64,000 bases of DNA from contig NZ_FMHW01000002.1 of the NCBI RefSeq assembly GCF_900090325.1, positions 6,759,001 through 6,823,000 of the forward strand, read 5' to 3'. The notes beneath the pieces were generated by a model. The model worked only from the letters and a program-made list of their open reading frames with translations, did not search any database and had not been told where the DNA came from. The DNA comes from Micromonospora pallida (GTDB lineage: Bacteria; Actinomycetota; Actinomycetes; Mycobacteriales; Micromonosporaceae). The position numbers and the translations under genes were made by a program. This document shows positions 1 through 9,016 of this stretch, piece after piece; positions within the stretch are counted from its first letter, which is position 1; every line of letters starts with the position of its first letter.

Positions 1-721
1 TCGTCACCGGCCGACGCAGGAAGCGCCGGGAGAGGGTGACGATCGGGTCCGGCATGGTGGCCGAGAAGAGCATGGTCTGCCGGTCCTCCGGCAGCATCGA
101 CAGGATCTTCTCGACGTCGTCGAGGAAACCCAGGTCGAGCATCCGGTCGGCCTCGTCCAGCACCAGGGCGTGCACCCGGTCGAGCCGGAGGTGCTTCTGC
201 TTGGCCAGGTCGAGCAGGCGGCCCGGGGTGCCGACGAGGATCTCGACGCCCTTGCGCAGCGCCTCGATCTGCGGCTCGTACGCGACGCCACCGTAGATCG
301 GCAGCACCCGGACGTTCCGGGTACGGCCGGCGGCGGCGAGATCCTTCGCCACCTGGATGCCCAGCTCACGGGTGGGTACGACGACCAGCGCCTGCGGCAC
401 GCCGTCGCCGCCCTCGTCCGGCGCGAAGACCCGCTCGAGCAGCGGGACGCCGAAGCCGAGGGTCTTGCCGGTGCCGGTCGGGGCCTGCCCGATCAGGTCG
501 GTGCCGCGCAGCGCGATCGGGAGCGCGTACTCCTGGATGGCGAAGGCGCGGGTGATGCCGGCGGCGGCGAGCGCCTCGACGGTCTCCTGGCGCGCGCCCA
601 GTTCGGCGAAGGTGGGTGCCTCCGGGCGGACCGGAGCCGTCGGGGCCAGTTCCTGGCCGTCGGTGTGGAGTTCTGTCAGGGCCAGTTCCTGGCCGTCCGT
701 GCGGAGATTCTGTTCGCTCAT
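1..721 (-). CDS. DEAD/DEAH-box ATP-dependent RNA helicase (N-terminal part, runs off the window)
   Basis: The minus-strand frame opens at an ATG at 721 and is still open at base 1, so about 240 N-terminal residues are visible and the C-terminal helicase domain is missing. In order it shows a Q-motif region (FAELGARQE), motif I (APTGTGKT), motif Ia (PTREL), motif Ib (TPGRLLDL), motif II (VLDEADRM) and motif III (SATMP). These define an RNA-unwinding SF2 ATPase acting in the cytoplasm on RNA structure. The extreme N terminus repeats TDGQELA twice in tandem, reflecting a duplicated DNA segment at about 645-700. Family assignment is firm; the specific RNA target cannot be read. Confidence 0.93.
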   Translation of the reverse strand, partial: MSEQNLRTDGQELALTELHTDGQELAPTAPVRPEAPTFAELGARQETVEALAAAGITRAFAIQEYALPIALRGTDLIGQAPTGTGKTLGFGVPLLERVFAPDEGGDGVPQALVVVPTRELGIQVAKDLAAAGRTRNVRVLPIYGGVAYEPQIEALRKGVEILVGTPGRLLDLAKQKHLRLDRVHALVLDEADRMLDLGFLDDVEKILSMLPEDRQTMLFSATMPDPIVTLSRRFLRRPVT

Positions 722-924
722 GTGGTGTTAGGGGTGCCCTCTCGTGGTGCGCCCCGTCATGTCCGCAGGGCGCGTTCGGTATGGCGCGGGCCACACGGTC
801 GGCGGCGGTTGTTCGCCGTGCCGGACCGGGCCGCACGCGCGTCGTGGGCAGGACGTTCGGCCGGATCGACGGCCGCACCTGCGGCGGGCAGTAGCACGAG
901 CACCGCCCCGGGGCGGCTGACAGA

Positions 925-979
925 TCCAGACGGCCTATCCAGTCCAGGCGGCCCATCCAATTCCAGACGGCCCATCCAG
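925..979. repeat. Three tandem 18-19 bp repeats in the helicase/ferritin-like intergenic region
   Basis: Copies start at 925, 943 and 962 and share the pattern TCCAGACGGCCYATCCAG with one or two changes each. They lie in the 433-bp gap (722-1154) between two divergent genes, where I see no other gene. They could be a regulatory array or simply slippage-derived. Confidence 0.55.
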
Positions 980-1154
980 ACGGCGCCCACGACAACTGCT
1001 CCATACTACCTGGTTAACCGGGATGTCATCCGGATCTGCGTCGGAGGCGGTCCACCCGGGGGTCCATACTGTGGCCTGGATCACATTATGTGGGGTTCGG
1101 GAATTCGTGATCGGCTACCCCACGCCCAGGCCCGCCGAGGAGTAACCTGCGCTC

Positions 1155-1808
1155 GTGTCCGCAGCCCCCGCCCCCGAGTCCGCCGTCGTCGACCTGCTCG
1201 GCCTGGTGGCCCTCGGCGAGTTGCTCGCCTTCGACCGGATGGCCGCCGACGCCCGGCTCGCCCCCGACCTCCGGCGACGGGCCGAGTTGAGCGCGATGGC
1301 CGCGGCGGAGATGGTCAACTATCGGCGGCTCGCCGACCGGCTCACCGAGTTGGGCGCGTCACCCGACCACGCGATGGCGCCGTACCTGGCGGCGTTGCAG
1401 GCGTACCACGACTCGACCGAGCCGAAGGACTGGCTGGAGGCGGTGACCAAGGCGTACGTCGGGGACGCCATCGCCGACGACTTCATCCGGGAGATCGCCG
1501 AGGCGTTGGCCGAACCGGACCGGCAACTGGTCCTGGACGTGCTGCACGAGTCCCGGTACGCCGACTTCGCCGCCGCCGAGATCCGGGCGGCGATCGAGGC
1601 GGACCCCCGGGTGGCCAACCGGCTCTCCATGTGGGCGCGGCGGCTGGTGGGGGAGGGGCTCTCCCAGGCGGGGCGGGCCGCCGCCGCCGACCGGGGCGCG
1701 CTCACCGCGTTGATCGGGCGGGGCGAGGAGGGGGACGCGCAGCCGCTGTTCCGGCGGCTGACCGACGCCCACACCGAGCGGATGGGCGCGGTCGGTCTGA
1801 ACAACTGA
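1155..1808 (+). CDS. Ferritin-like fold protein (MiaE-like family)
   Basis: This 217-residue, almost all-helical protein has acidic/His pairs typical of a ferritin-like four-helix bundle, for example the AAAEMVNYRRLADRL and VLHESRYADFAAAEIR regions. Actinobacterial homologues are called tRNA-(ms2io6A)-hydroxylase-like, but a role in tRNA modification is not established for this branch. The GTG start at 1155 follows a GAGGAG ribosome site at the usual distance. The neighbouring helicase, DUF3107 and TetR genes form a conserved actinobacterial grouping, which supports a housekeeping protein. Function remains unknown. Confidence 0.8.
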   Translation: MSAAPAPESAVVDLLGLVALGELLAFDRMAADARLAPDLRRRAELSAMAAAEMVNYRRLADRLTELGASPDHAMAPYLAALQAYHDSTEPKDWLEAVTKAYVGDAIADDFIREIAEALAEPDRQLVLDVLHESRYADFAAAEIRAAIEADPRVANRLSMWARRLVGEGLSQAGRAAAADRGALTALIGRGEEGDAQPLFRRLTDAHTERMGAVGLNN

Positions 1809-1924
1809 GCTGGGGCCGGTGGTCCGGACGACCGAGTTGGGGTTGGTGGTCCGGCCGCGGCAGGTGAGCTTTCGGCACCTGCCGCGGCGACCCGGGCGGG
1901 ACCAGCGGACGGTGGATCCGACCG

Positions 1925-2149
1925 TCAGCGGACGGTGAACCCGACCGAGCGCGGCGCGGCCTCGGCGATCTCCACGTAGGCGAGCTTGCTGACCGGCACG
2001 ATGATCCGCCGGCCCTTCTCGTCGGTCAGCGAGAGCGTTCCGTCGCCGGCGATGGCGTCGGTCACGATCTGCTCGATCTCGGCCGGCGACTGCGCGCTCT
2101 CCACGACCAGCTCACGCGGCGCGTACTGCACGCCGATCTTGACCTCCAC
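1925..2149 (-). CDS. DUF3107 family small protein
   Basis: A 74-residue protein opening with MEVKIGVQYAPRELVVES, typical of the actinobacterial DUF3107 family. It contains beta-strand-rich segments and an ATP-binding-protein-like description in some databases, but no catalytic motif is visible. It lies just downstream of the TetR gene on the same strand and is probably co-transcribed with it. Function is unknown. Confidence 0.85.
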   Translation of the reverse strand: MEVKIGVQYAPRELVVESAQSPAEIEQIVTDAIAGDGTLSLTDEKGRRIIVPVSKLAYVEIAEAAPRSVGFTVR

Positions 2150-2158
2150 TGTGCCTCC

Positions 2159-2878
2159 TCATCCGGGCGAAACGACCGCCCTGGGAAGGCTAGCCGATCC
2201 GGGGAGGCGATGGTCACGCTGACTCGGTTTGCGCCGTTCCGGCCGCCGGCTCCCCTTGGAGCGGGAAACTGGCGATGCCCCGCCAGGAGAGCGCGGCGAG
2301 CAACGCCTCCGCCTCCGCCTTGGGCACCTGCCGCCCCCGGCCAGCCAGAACTGCGCGGCGGTCTTCCCCGCCCCCACCAGCCCGGACGCGAGTAGTTCGG
2401 CGTGTGCCCGACTGACCCCGGTGTCGGAGATGATCGTGTCGGTGATGGCCGCGATGCAGCCCTGTTCCACCCGCTCCACCCGCTGCCGCACGGCCGGATC
2501 GTTGCGCAGGTCCGACTCGAAGACCAGGCGGAACGCCTCGCTCTCGTGGTCCATGAAGTCGAAGTACGCCCGGACCGCCCCGCCGACCCGCTCCTTGTTG
2601 TCGCTGGTCTCCCGCATCGCCTCGTGCACCTTGGCGACGATCGCGTCACAGTGGGTGTCCAGCAGGGCCAGGTACAGCTCGAGCTTCCCGGGGAAGTGCT
2701 GGTACAGGACGGGCTTGGAGACCCCCGCCCGTTCGGCGATGTCGTCCATCGCCGCCGCGTGGTAGCCCTGCGCGACGAACACCTCCTGCGCGGCCGCGAG
2801 CAGCTGCTTGCGCCGCGCTGACCTGGGCAGGCGCGTGGGACGGCCGGCCGTCTGTGAGCCGTTCCCCACCGCTGTCAT
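2159..2878 (-). CDS. TetR/AcrR-family transcriptional regulator, apparent C-terminal frameshift
   Basis: The N-terminal helix-turn-helix is clear: QLLAAAQEVFVAQGYHAA, then MDDIAERAGVSKPVLYQHF. The ligand-binding domain follows to FWLAGG at about residue 180. After that the frame becomes an arginine/proline-rich stretch unlike any TetR tail. One extra base in the C-run at 2334-2338 would restore a normal tail reading RQVPKAEAEALLAALSWRG and ending at a TGA at 2214-2216, giving 221 residues. The DNA-binding half is intact either way. It precedes DUF3107 on the same strand. Sequencing error and real mutation cannot be told apart here. Confidence 0.85.
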   Translation of the reverse strand: MTAVGNGSQTAGRPTRLPRSARRKQLLAAAQEVFVAQGYHAAAMDDIAERAGVSKPVLYQHFPGKLELYLALLDTHCDAIVAKVHEAMRETSDNKERVGGAVRAYFDFMDHESEAFRLVFESDLRNDPAVRQRVERVEQGCIAAITDTIISDTGVSRAHAELLASGLVGAGKTAAQFWLAGGGRCPRRRRRRCSPRSPGGASPVSRSKGSRRPERRKPSQRDHRLPGSASLPRAVVSPG

Positions 2879-2895
2879 GGGAACCTCCGAATTTC

Positions 2896-2905
2896 CTCGT
2901 ACGAG
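2896..2905. promoter_or_regulatory. Perfect 10-bp palindrome upstream of the TetR gene
   Basis: CTCGTACGAG lies 18 bp upstream of the TetR start codon, in the 147-bp gap shared with the divergent gene at 3026. Position and symmetry suit an autoregulatory TetR operator, but this is inference. Confidence 0.35.
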
Positions 2906-3025
2906 CCGGTACCTACTACCCGAACCGGCCGGTCCCTAGCCCCGCCGTGGAATTGGCCCGCCGCTGTAACTTATCGCCACTGTCACCACACGGTAGCCTC
3001 AGCGGGGGCGACCAAGGAGCGCGCG

Positions 3026-5584
3026 GTGGATGAAACAGGGCAACCCGGTGCCGCCACCCCGGGAGAGCACGGCGATGGGCCGGGTCAGCAGGATGACCTG
3101 GCTCACTCGGCCAGCGCATGGGCGTCGTCGGGCGCCGGCTGGGCCCGTGCGGCCGACGGCGGATCCCGGGCGGGGGCGGTCCGCTCCCCGTGGCCGCCCG
3201 CCGACCCGGGCCACGGCTGGGCCTCGTCGTCGCCGCAGTACGGCGACCTGCCCGCCCCGGTGCCCGGCGCGGACGAGGTGAGCGAGTTGCCGAGCCGGGT
3301 CAACGGCCGACGGCTCAACGGCCACGCCCACCGCGACGAGCTCCCAGCCGGCCGGCAGGCTCCGGTCAGCGCGCCTCCCGGCCGCGCCGGTGAGCCACGG
3401 GAATCCGACCACGGCCGGCTGGCCGTCCCGGCGCAGCGACCCGCGCCCGCGGTCGAGCAGCCGGGCGAGCCGGCGCCCGACACGGCCCTGCGCTACCCGA
3501 CCGGCGGGCAGCCGGTCGTGTCCCCGGACACCGCCGTCCGGCATCCGACCGGCGGGTATCCCGTAGTGGAATCCGATGGGCCGAGGGCCCAACCGGACGC
3601 CACCGGGGCGGTGCGTCATCCCACCGGCGGGCACCCTGCGCTGTCGGCGCGACACGCCTCGGACGAGCCGACGGCGGCCCACGCGGAGCGTTGGCCCGAG
3701 CCGGACCGCCCGACGTCGGTGCCCCCGGCGCAGTCGCCCGCCACCGAACCGGAGCGGCCGGCCTGGGCCGGGGGTGGCTGGACACCGTCGTGGTCCCACG
3801 AGGGCGTTGGCCGACGCTCCCGGGCCGATCGGCACCGTGACGACGAGCCGGCCGGTCGCCGGTCCGGGGAGGACCGGCCTCACGAGGACGCGCCGCCGAC
3901 CTGGGCCACGTCCGACGCCCGGGACGCCGCGCCGCGCCGTCCTGCCGACCCCACCCGCACCCCGTCGACCGAGCCGGGTGCCGGTCGAACACCGTCGGCC
4001 GACCCTGGTTCCGGCCGGGCGTCGTCAGCCGAGACCGAGGCGGCGTACCGGACCGCCGGGCGGCGTTCCTACGAGCCGGAGGCGGAGCCGCGCCGGCCGT
4101 ACCCGCCGGTGGACCAGAGCCCCTGGGCGGCCGGCCGGCCGGCGGCAGCGCCCGCCAGCGCCCCGCCTGTGCCGTCCCCGGTCGACCCGACGGAGTCGGC
4201 CGGCGTCCGTCCCGAGACCCATGCCGCCCGGCCCTTCCGGCTCCGGCCCGAGCCCGCTGCGGCCGACCATCCCCCGTCGGCCGGTGCCCCGCCCGGTCAC
4301 CAGCCGGACCACGCCGGTGCCGGGCGCGTCGACCCCGTCCCGTCCGCGCCCGCCGTCGCGAGCGCGCCCCCGTACACGGCCCGTCGATCCGCGCCCGACC
4401 CGGTGGCCCCGGCTCCGTCACCCGTCGCCGACCGCCACCCGGGCGGCACCCCGCCGGTGCTGCCCCAGCGCGTACCCGCCGAGCCGGATGTGCCCGTCGT
4501 GCCGGAGCCGCCAGCCGTGGATCCCCACGCCCACACCCCCGAACTCGCCCGCAGCGCCACCCACCTGCGGCGGGAGGACGAGCCAGCCCCACCGCAGGAG
4601 CGGCCCGAGGGATTCGACGTCGACGCGATCCTGGACGCCGTCCGGGACGTGGCCGGAGTGCGTGGCGCGTCGCTGCGGCGTACCCCGGCCGGCGCGCACA
4701 GCCTGCGGCTGGACCTCGCCGACGGGGCGGACGCGGCGGAGGTGAGCCGGCACGTCGCGCGTCTGCTCCACGAGCGGATGGGGCTGGCCGCCGCGCCGCA
4801 GGAGGTCACCGGCGCGGGGACCGAGCCCGTCCCGCCGGTACGTCGCCGCACCCCGTTCCCGCCGGAAGCGCCGGCCGAGGCGCGCCGCCGCACCGTATCC
4901 CCGTCGGAGGCGTCGGCCGAGGCGCGCCGCCGTGTCGCGCCCCCGGCGGAGGGCCGGGCCGAGGCGTCGAGCGAGGTACGCCGCCGGCAACCGGACCCGC
5001 CCCGGGGCCGGGCCAGCGTGGAGGAGCCGTCCGCCCTCCGGCCCGCCCGCACCGGCGCGGCCACCGCAGGCCCCGAGGCCGCCACCGGAAGCCCGGCCAC
5101 GCTGGCCGCCTCGTACTCGGGTGGGCAGCGGACCACGACGGAGACCGCGCCGTCCCGGCCGCTGGACACCGGCGGCGTCGCCGGACCCCGAGTGGTGATC
5201 GACCACGTGCAGGTCAGCACGTTCGGCCTCGACGCCGACGTCGAGGTACGCCTGCTGGCCGGCGCGCGCAACGCCGCCGGCCGGGCCGTCGGGCCGGCCG
5301 TCGACGGGTACGTCCTGCGCCTCTGCGCGGTGGCCGCCGCGGCGGCCGTCGACGAGCTGCTCCGGGTCGCCGGCGCCGGGCGCGGGCGGTGCTTCGTCGA
5401 GCACGCCGCCGTGGTGCCCTTCGGTACCTGCGACGTGGCGACGGTGGTCGTCCTGCTGGTCTGCGACGGCTGGGTCGAGCAGCTCGCCGGTTCGGCGCTG
5501 GTTTCCGGTGCCGATCCCCGGCAGGCCGTGGTCCGGGCCACCCTGGCCGCGGTCAACCGCCGGTTGGAAGCGCTGCTGGCCTGA
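3026..5584 (+). CDS. Large Pro/Arg/Ala-rich hypothetical protein with a folded C-terminal domain
   Basis: An 852-residue protein starting at GTG after AAGGAG. The first roughly 520 residues are low-complexity Pro/Ala/Arg/Glu-rich and probably disordered, with imperfect repeats of the type RHPTGGxP (three copies near residues 150-215). About residues 530-600 form a compact segment (FDVDAILDAVRDVAGVRGAS). A disordered stretch with EARRR repeats follows, and the last 140 residues are folded (VVIDHVQVSTFGLDADVEVR, ending NRRLEALLA). There is no signal peptide or membrane segment. I do not recognise the family; similar proteins occur in Micromonosporaceae as hypothetical proteins. Confidence 0.75.
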   Translation: MDETGQPGAATPGEHGDGPGQQDDLAHSASAWASSGAGWARAADGGSRAGAVRSPWPPADPGHGWASSSPQYGDLPAPVPGADEVSELPSRVNGRRLNGHAHRDELPAGRQAPVSAPPGRAGEPRESDHGRLAVPAQRPAPAVEQPGEPAPDTALRYPTGGQPVVSPDTAVRHPTGGYPVVESDGPRAQPDATGAVRHPTGGHPALSARHASDEPTAAHAERWPEPDRPTSVPPAQSPATEPERPAWAGGGWTPSWSHEGVGRRSRADRHRDDEPAGRRSGEDRPHEDAPPTWATSDARDAAPRRPADPTRTPSTEPGAGRTPSADPGSGRASSAETEAAYRTAGRRSYEPEAEPRRPYPPVDQSPWAAGRPAAAPASAPPVPSPVDPTESAGVRPETHAARPFRLRPEPAAADHPPSAGAPPGHQPDHAGAGRVDPVPSAPAVASAPPYTARRSAPDPVAPAPSPVADRHPGGTPPVLPQRVPAEPDVPVVPEPPAVDPHAHTPELARSATHLRREDEPAPPQERPEGFDVDAILDAVRDVAGVRGASLRRTPAGAHSLRLDLADGADAAEVSRHVARLLHERMGLAAAPQEVTGAGTEPVPPVRRRTPFPPEAPAEARRRTVSPSEASAEARRRVAPPAEGRAEASSEVRRRQPDPPRGRASVEEPSALRPARTGAATAGPEAATGSPATLAASYSGGQRTTTETAPSRPLDTGGVAGPRVVIDHVQVSTFGLDADVEVRLLAGARNAAGRAVGPAVDGYVLRLCAVAAAAAVDELLRVAGAGRGRCFVEHAAVVPFGTCDVATVVVLLVCDGWVEQLAGSALVSGADPRQAVVRATLAAVNRRLEALLA

Positions 5585-5676
5585 GCCTCCCACCTGCCCG
5601 GCCTGGGCGGCTCGCGCAGAACTCGGCCGACGTGGCAGAACTGCGGAACATGGGTTGTCGTGGCAGTCTGAGCGGG

Positions 5677-6528
5677 ATGTCTGCCCTGCTTCCCCGCCTG
5701 CGCCGTCCACACCGGAGGGCGGTGGCGTACGCCCTGGTCGCGTCGGCCGTCGCGGCCGTGGTCGTGGCGGCCGCGGCCGTGCTGCCCGCCCGGTCCGGCA
5801 CCGCGCCGACCGCCACCGGACCGACCACCACCGAGCCGGCTCTGGTCGGGTCGCTCGACAATCCCGCCCCGCTCGCCGCCGCGACCCCCTCGCCGAGCGT
5901 CAGCGCGTCCCCCGCGCCGCTGCTGCGGATGCCGGGTCCGGTGCCGTCCGCCGGGCGGGGCACCTTCGGCTACGACGACCGGACGGGCCCGTTGCTGGGC
6001 CGCGCCGGCCCGCTGCGCCGGTACCGGGTGGCGGTGGAGTCGGGCTCCGGGGAGGACGTCCGGGCGTTCGGCATCGAGGTCGAACAGGCGCTCGCCGCCC
6101 CGGACAGTTGGATCGGCAGTGGGCGGCTCCGCCTGCGACAGGTTCCGGGGAACGCGCCGTACGACTTCACCGTCTACCTGGCGACGCCCCGGACGGCAGG
6201 TCGGATGTGCGCGGCGGGTGGGGTGAACATCCGGGTCGGCGGTCGGCCGTACACCTCGTGTCGGGCCCCGGGCAAGGTGATCCTCAACCTCGACCGGTGG
6301 CGGACGTCGGTGCCGCACTTCGTCGAAGTCGGGGTGCCGTTGACGGTCTACCGGACGTACGTGGTGAACCACGAGGTCGGTCACGAGCTGGGCCACCGGC
6401 ACGAGCGCTGCCCCGGGCGGGGCCGGCCGGCACCGGTGATGATGCAGCAGACGCTCTTTCTGAAGGGCTGCGTCGCGAACCCGTGGCCGCACCTTGACGG
6501 CCGGCGGTACAAGGGCCCTCCACTCTGA
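5677..6528 (+). CDS. Secreted DUF3152 protein with metzincin-type zinc motif
   Basis: The 283-residue protein has a basic N terminus and a hydrophobic segment (residues 15-38), suggesting a signal peptide or anchor, then a Thr/Pro-rich linker to about residue 95 and a folded domain. Residues 232-242 read HEVGHELGHRH, matching the HExxHxxGxxH zinc motif of metzincins. A Met-rich segment (PVMMQQT) about 12 residues later could be the Met-turn. Four conserved cysteines may form disulfides outside the cell. ATG 5677 was chosen to put the membrane segment at the N terminus; ATG 5650 is an alternative. Protease activity is inferred from motif only. Confidence 0.85.
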   Translation: MSALLPRLRRPHRRAVAYALVASAVAAVVVAAAAVLPARSGTAPTATGPTTTEPALVGSLDNPAPLAAATPSPSVSASPAPLLRMPGPVPSAGRGTFGYDDRTGPLLGRAGPLRRYRVAVESGSGEDVRAFGIEVEQALAAPDSWIGSGRLRLRQVPGNAPYDFTVYLATPRTAGRMCAAGGVNIRVGGRPYTSCRAPGKVILNLDRWRTSVPHFVEVGVPLTVYRTYVVNHEVGHELGHRHERCPGRGRPAPVMMQQTLFLKGCVANPWPHLDGRRYKGPPL

Positions 6529-6537
6529 GGCCACCGG

Positions 6538-6568
6538 AAGCCCTCGGAGGTCACATATGAGGGCTTTT
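6538..6568 (+). terminator. Intrinsic terminator after the first DUF3152 gene
   Basis: The arms AAGCCCTC and GAGGGCTT flank a 13-nt loop and are followed by a short T tract. It separates the two DUF3152 genes into independent transcripts. Confidence 0.75.
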
Positions 6569-6614
6569 CGGGGAATGGTCACTCATTGCCGAATAGGGCT
6601 GACATGCTGCCGGT

Positions 6615-7526
6615 ATGCGGTCTTCTGCCCCGTCCAACCCGCCTGATCCCTTCGGCGACCCCGTCGATCCGTCCGTCGGTCCTGCCGCGGATCCGCCCGG
6701 TCCGGCAACCGGTGGCCGGCGTCGGCGGCTCCGCCGCACCGCGCTGGTGGCCCTGCTGGTGGCCGGGGTGGCGGCGCTGACCCTGGTCTGGTCCGGGGCC
6801 GCGCCGACCGTCCTGGACGTGGCGACGGAGCGGGTGTTCCCCGGGACGGGGGCGAACGGGCCGGCACCGGAGCCGGCGACGGACCCCACCGACCTGGACG
6901 GCCCAACGGAGTCGGCAGCACCGACGGCGTCGGCGGAGGCGACCGGCTCGGCCGCTCCCCCCGAGCGCGGGACCGGTCGCTTCGTCGAGGCGGCCGGTGG
7001 GTCGCCGGTCGCCGGCACGGGCGGTCCGCTCCACCGCTACCGGGTCGTCGTGGAGGCCGGCGTCGGCGAGGACCCGGACGCCTTCGCCGCCACGGTCGAC
7101 GCGACGCTGGCCGATCCCCGGAGCTGGATCGCCTCCGGCGGGCTACGGGTGCAGCGGGTGGCCTGGCCGGAGGTCGAGGACTTCACCATCTACCTGGCCA
7201 GCGCCGCCACCTCCGAGCAGATGTGCGCCGAGGGCGGCCTGCACACCGCCGGGTACAGCTCCTGCCGGCTGCCCGGGCAGGTCATCATCAACCTGGACCG
7301 GTGGCGGACCGCGGTGCCGGACTACACCGCGTCGCTGGACGTCTACCGCGAGTACGTGATCAACCACGAGGTCGGGCACGAGTTCGGCGAACTGCACGAG
7401 GCGTGCCCCGGCCCCGGCCAGCCGGCTCCGGTCATGCAGCAGCAGACGTACGGCCTGGTCGGCTGCGTCGCCAACGCCTGGCCCTACCTCGACGGCCGCC
7501 GGTACGCCGGTGACCTTGTCCCCTGA
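6615..7526 (+). CDS. Secreted DUF3152 protein, tandem paralogue of the preceding gene
   Basis: A 303-residue protein with an Arg-rich stretch and a membrane segment at about residues 41-60, a Pro/Thr/Ala-rich linker to about residue 125, and a DUF3152 domain closely resembling its upstream neighbour (YRVVVEAGVGEDPDAF, then INLDRWRTAVPDY). The zinc motif is HEVGHEFGELH at residues 251-261, followed by PVMQQQT. The type II membrane topology would put the domain outside the cell. Tandem duplication with divergent linkers suggests different partners or substrates, which is inference. Confidence 0.87.
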   Translation: MRSSAPSNPPDPFGDPVDPSVGPAADPPGPATGGRRRRLRRTALVALLVAGVAALTLVWSGAAPTVLDVATERVFPGTGANGPAPEPATDPTDLDGPTESAAPTASAEATGSAAPPERGTGRFVEAAGGSPVAGTGGPLHRYRVVVEAGVGEDPDAFAATVDATLADPRSWIASGGLRVQRVAWPEVEDFTIYLASAATSEQMCAEGGLHTAGYSSCRLPGQVIINLDRWRTAVPDYTASLDVYREYVINHEVGHEFGELHEACPGPGQPAPVMQQQTYGLVGCVANAWPYLDGRRYAGDLVP

Positions 7527-7765
7527 CCCGTCACCGCCGGTCGCCCGGCGCGCGGGTCGACCCGGACGGCGGCACAGCCGGCGTCGATCGCGGCGGCGCT
7601 GCCCGCCGGACGGCTCGCGAGATCGCCGAGCGAAGCAGGGCAGGCGGCCCGCCCGCTGATATTCCCCGCTCCCGCATGTCGGGCGAGTGTCCCTCCTCAT
7701 GGCCGACCGGCGGCCCGGCGAGCAACAATGGCGCGGCAACCAACGCCGATCCCGGGGAGTCCACC

Positions 7766-8947
7766 GTGTCGTTGCCCCCGCTCGTCGAGCCTGCCGCCGA
7801 GCTGACCGTTGACGAGATCCGCCGCTACTCGCGCCACCTGATCATCCCGGACGTCGGGGTGGAGGGGCAGAAGCGGCTGAAGAACGCCCGGGTGCTCTGT
7901 GTGGGCGCGGGCGGGCTCGGCTCGCCCGCCCTGATGTACCTGGCCGCGGCCGGCGTGGGCACGCTCGGCATCATCGACTTCGACACGGTGGACGAGTCCA
8001 ACCTTCAGCGCCAGATCATCCACGGTCAGTCCGACGTCGGCCGGTCCAAGGCCGAGTCCGCCGCTGCCACGGTCCGTGAGATCAACCCGCTGGTCACCGT
8101 CGAGATCCACAACACCGCGCTGGACCGGGAGAACGTCCGGGAGATCTTCTCCCAGTACGACCTGATCGTCGACGGCACCGACAACTTCGCCACCCGGTAC
8201 ATGGTCAACGACGCGGCGGTGCTGCTCGGCAAGCCGTACGTATGGGGGTCGATCTACCGCTTCGACGGCCAGGCGTCGGTGTTCTGGGCCGAGCACGGTC
8301 CCTGCTACCGCTGCCTGTACCCGGAGCCCCCGCCGCCCGGCATGGTCCCCTCCTGCGCCGAGGGCGGCGTGCTCGGCGTGCTCTGCGCGTCGATCGGGTC
8401 GATCCAGGTCAACGAGGCGATCAAGCTGCTCGCCGGCATCGGTGATCCGCTGGTCGGCCGGCTGATGGTCTACGACGCCCTGGAGATGAGCTACCGCAAG
8501 ATCAAGGTCCGGAAGGACCCGGACTGCGTGCTCTGCGGCGAGAACCCGACCGTCACCGACCTGCTGGAGGACTACGAGGACTTCTGCGGCGCGGTCTCGG
8601 TCGAGGCGCAGGAGGCGGTGGTCGACGCGACCATCACCGCCGCCGAGCTGAAGGAGTGGCAGGACGCCGGGAAGGACGTCTTCCTGGTCGACGTCCGGGA
8701 GCCGGCGGAGTACGAGATCGTCCGCATCCCGGGGGCCACCCTGATCCCCAAGGGCGAGATCCTCTCCGGCGAGGCGCTGTCGCGGTTCCCGCAGGACCGG
8801 CAGATCGTGCTGCACTGCAAGTCCGGCGTCCGCTCCGCCGAGGCGCTCGCCGCGCTCAAGGCGGCCGGTTTCGCCGACGCGGTGCACGTCCAGGGCGGGG
8901 TGCTCTCCTGGATCAGGCAGATCGACCCCTCGCTGCCCACGTACTGA
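7766..8947 (+). CDS. moeZ: Adenylyltransferase/sulfurtransferase MoeZ
   Basis: This 393-residue enzyme activates ubiquitin-like sulfur carriers (MoaD/CysO type) by adenylation and hands them sulfur. The ThiF/MoeB domain (residues 1-280) shows the nucleotide loop GAGGLG near residue 47 and two zinc Cys pairs (CYRC and CVLC). A C-terminal rhodanese domain carries the active-site loop HCKSGVRS. This two-domain arrangement is typical of actinobacterial MoeZ. The GTG at 7766 (giving MSLPPLVEP) is the family start, although the frame is open upstream. No sulfur-carrier gene lies next to it. Confidence 0.95.
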   Translation: MSLPPLVEPAAELTVDEIRRYSRHLIIPDVGVEGQKRLKNARVLCVGAGGLGSPALMYLAAAGVGTLGIIDFDTVDESNLQRQIIHGQSDVGRSKAESAAATVREINPLVTVEIHNTALDRENVREIFSQYDLIVDGTDNFATRYMVNDAAVLLGKPYVWGSIYRFDGQASVFWAEHGPCYRCLYPEPPPPGMVPSCAEGGVLGVLCASIGSIQVNEAIKLLAGIGDPLVGRLMVYDALEMSYRKIKVRKDPDCVLCGENPTVTDLLEDYEDFCGAVSVEAQEAVVDATITAAELKEWQDAGKDVFLVDVREPAEYEIVRIPGATLIPKGEILSGEALSRFPQDRQIVLHCKSGVRSAEALAALKAAGFADAVHVQGGVLSWIRQIDPSLPTY

Positions 8948-8956
8948 GTCGTCGAA

Positions 8957-8986
8957 CAGAGGCCCCGCCGACCGGCGGGGCCTCTG
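8957..8986. terminator. Strong hairpin terminator after moeZ
   Basis: A 13-bp perfect stem (CAGAGGCCCCGCC paired with GGCGGGGCCTCTG) with a four-base loop between the convergent moeZ and the methyltransferase remnant. It can act in both directions. Confidence 0.8.
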
Positions 8987-9016
8987 ACATGTCCGTCCCG
9001 GGCCGTCCGAGCCGGG

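Noticed and set aside
170..1867. 565-codon plus-strand frame through the helicase region
   Set aside because: It is antisense to the helicase and out of frame with the ferritin-like gene, with Arg/Gly-rich composition and no motifs.
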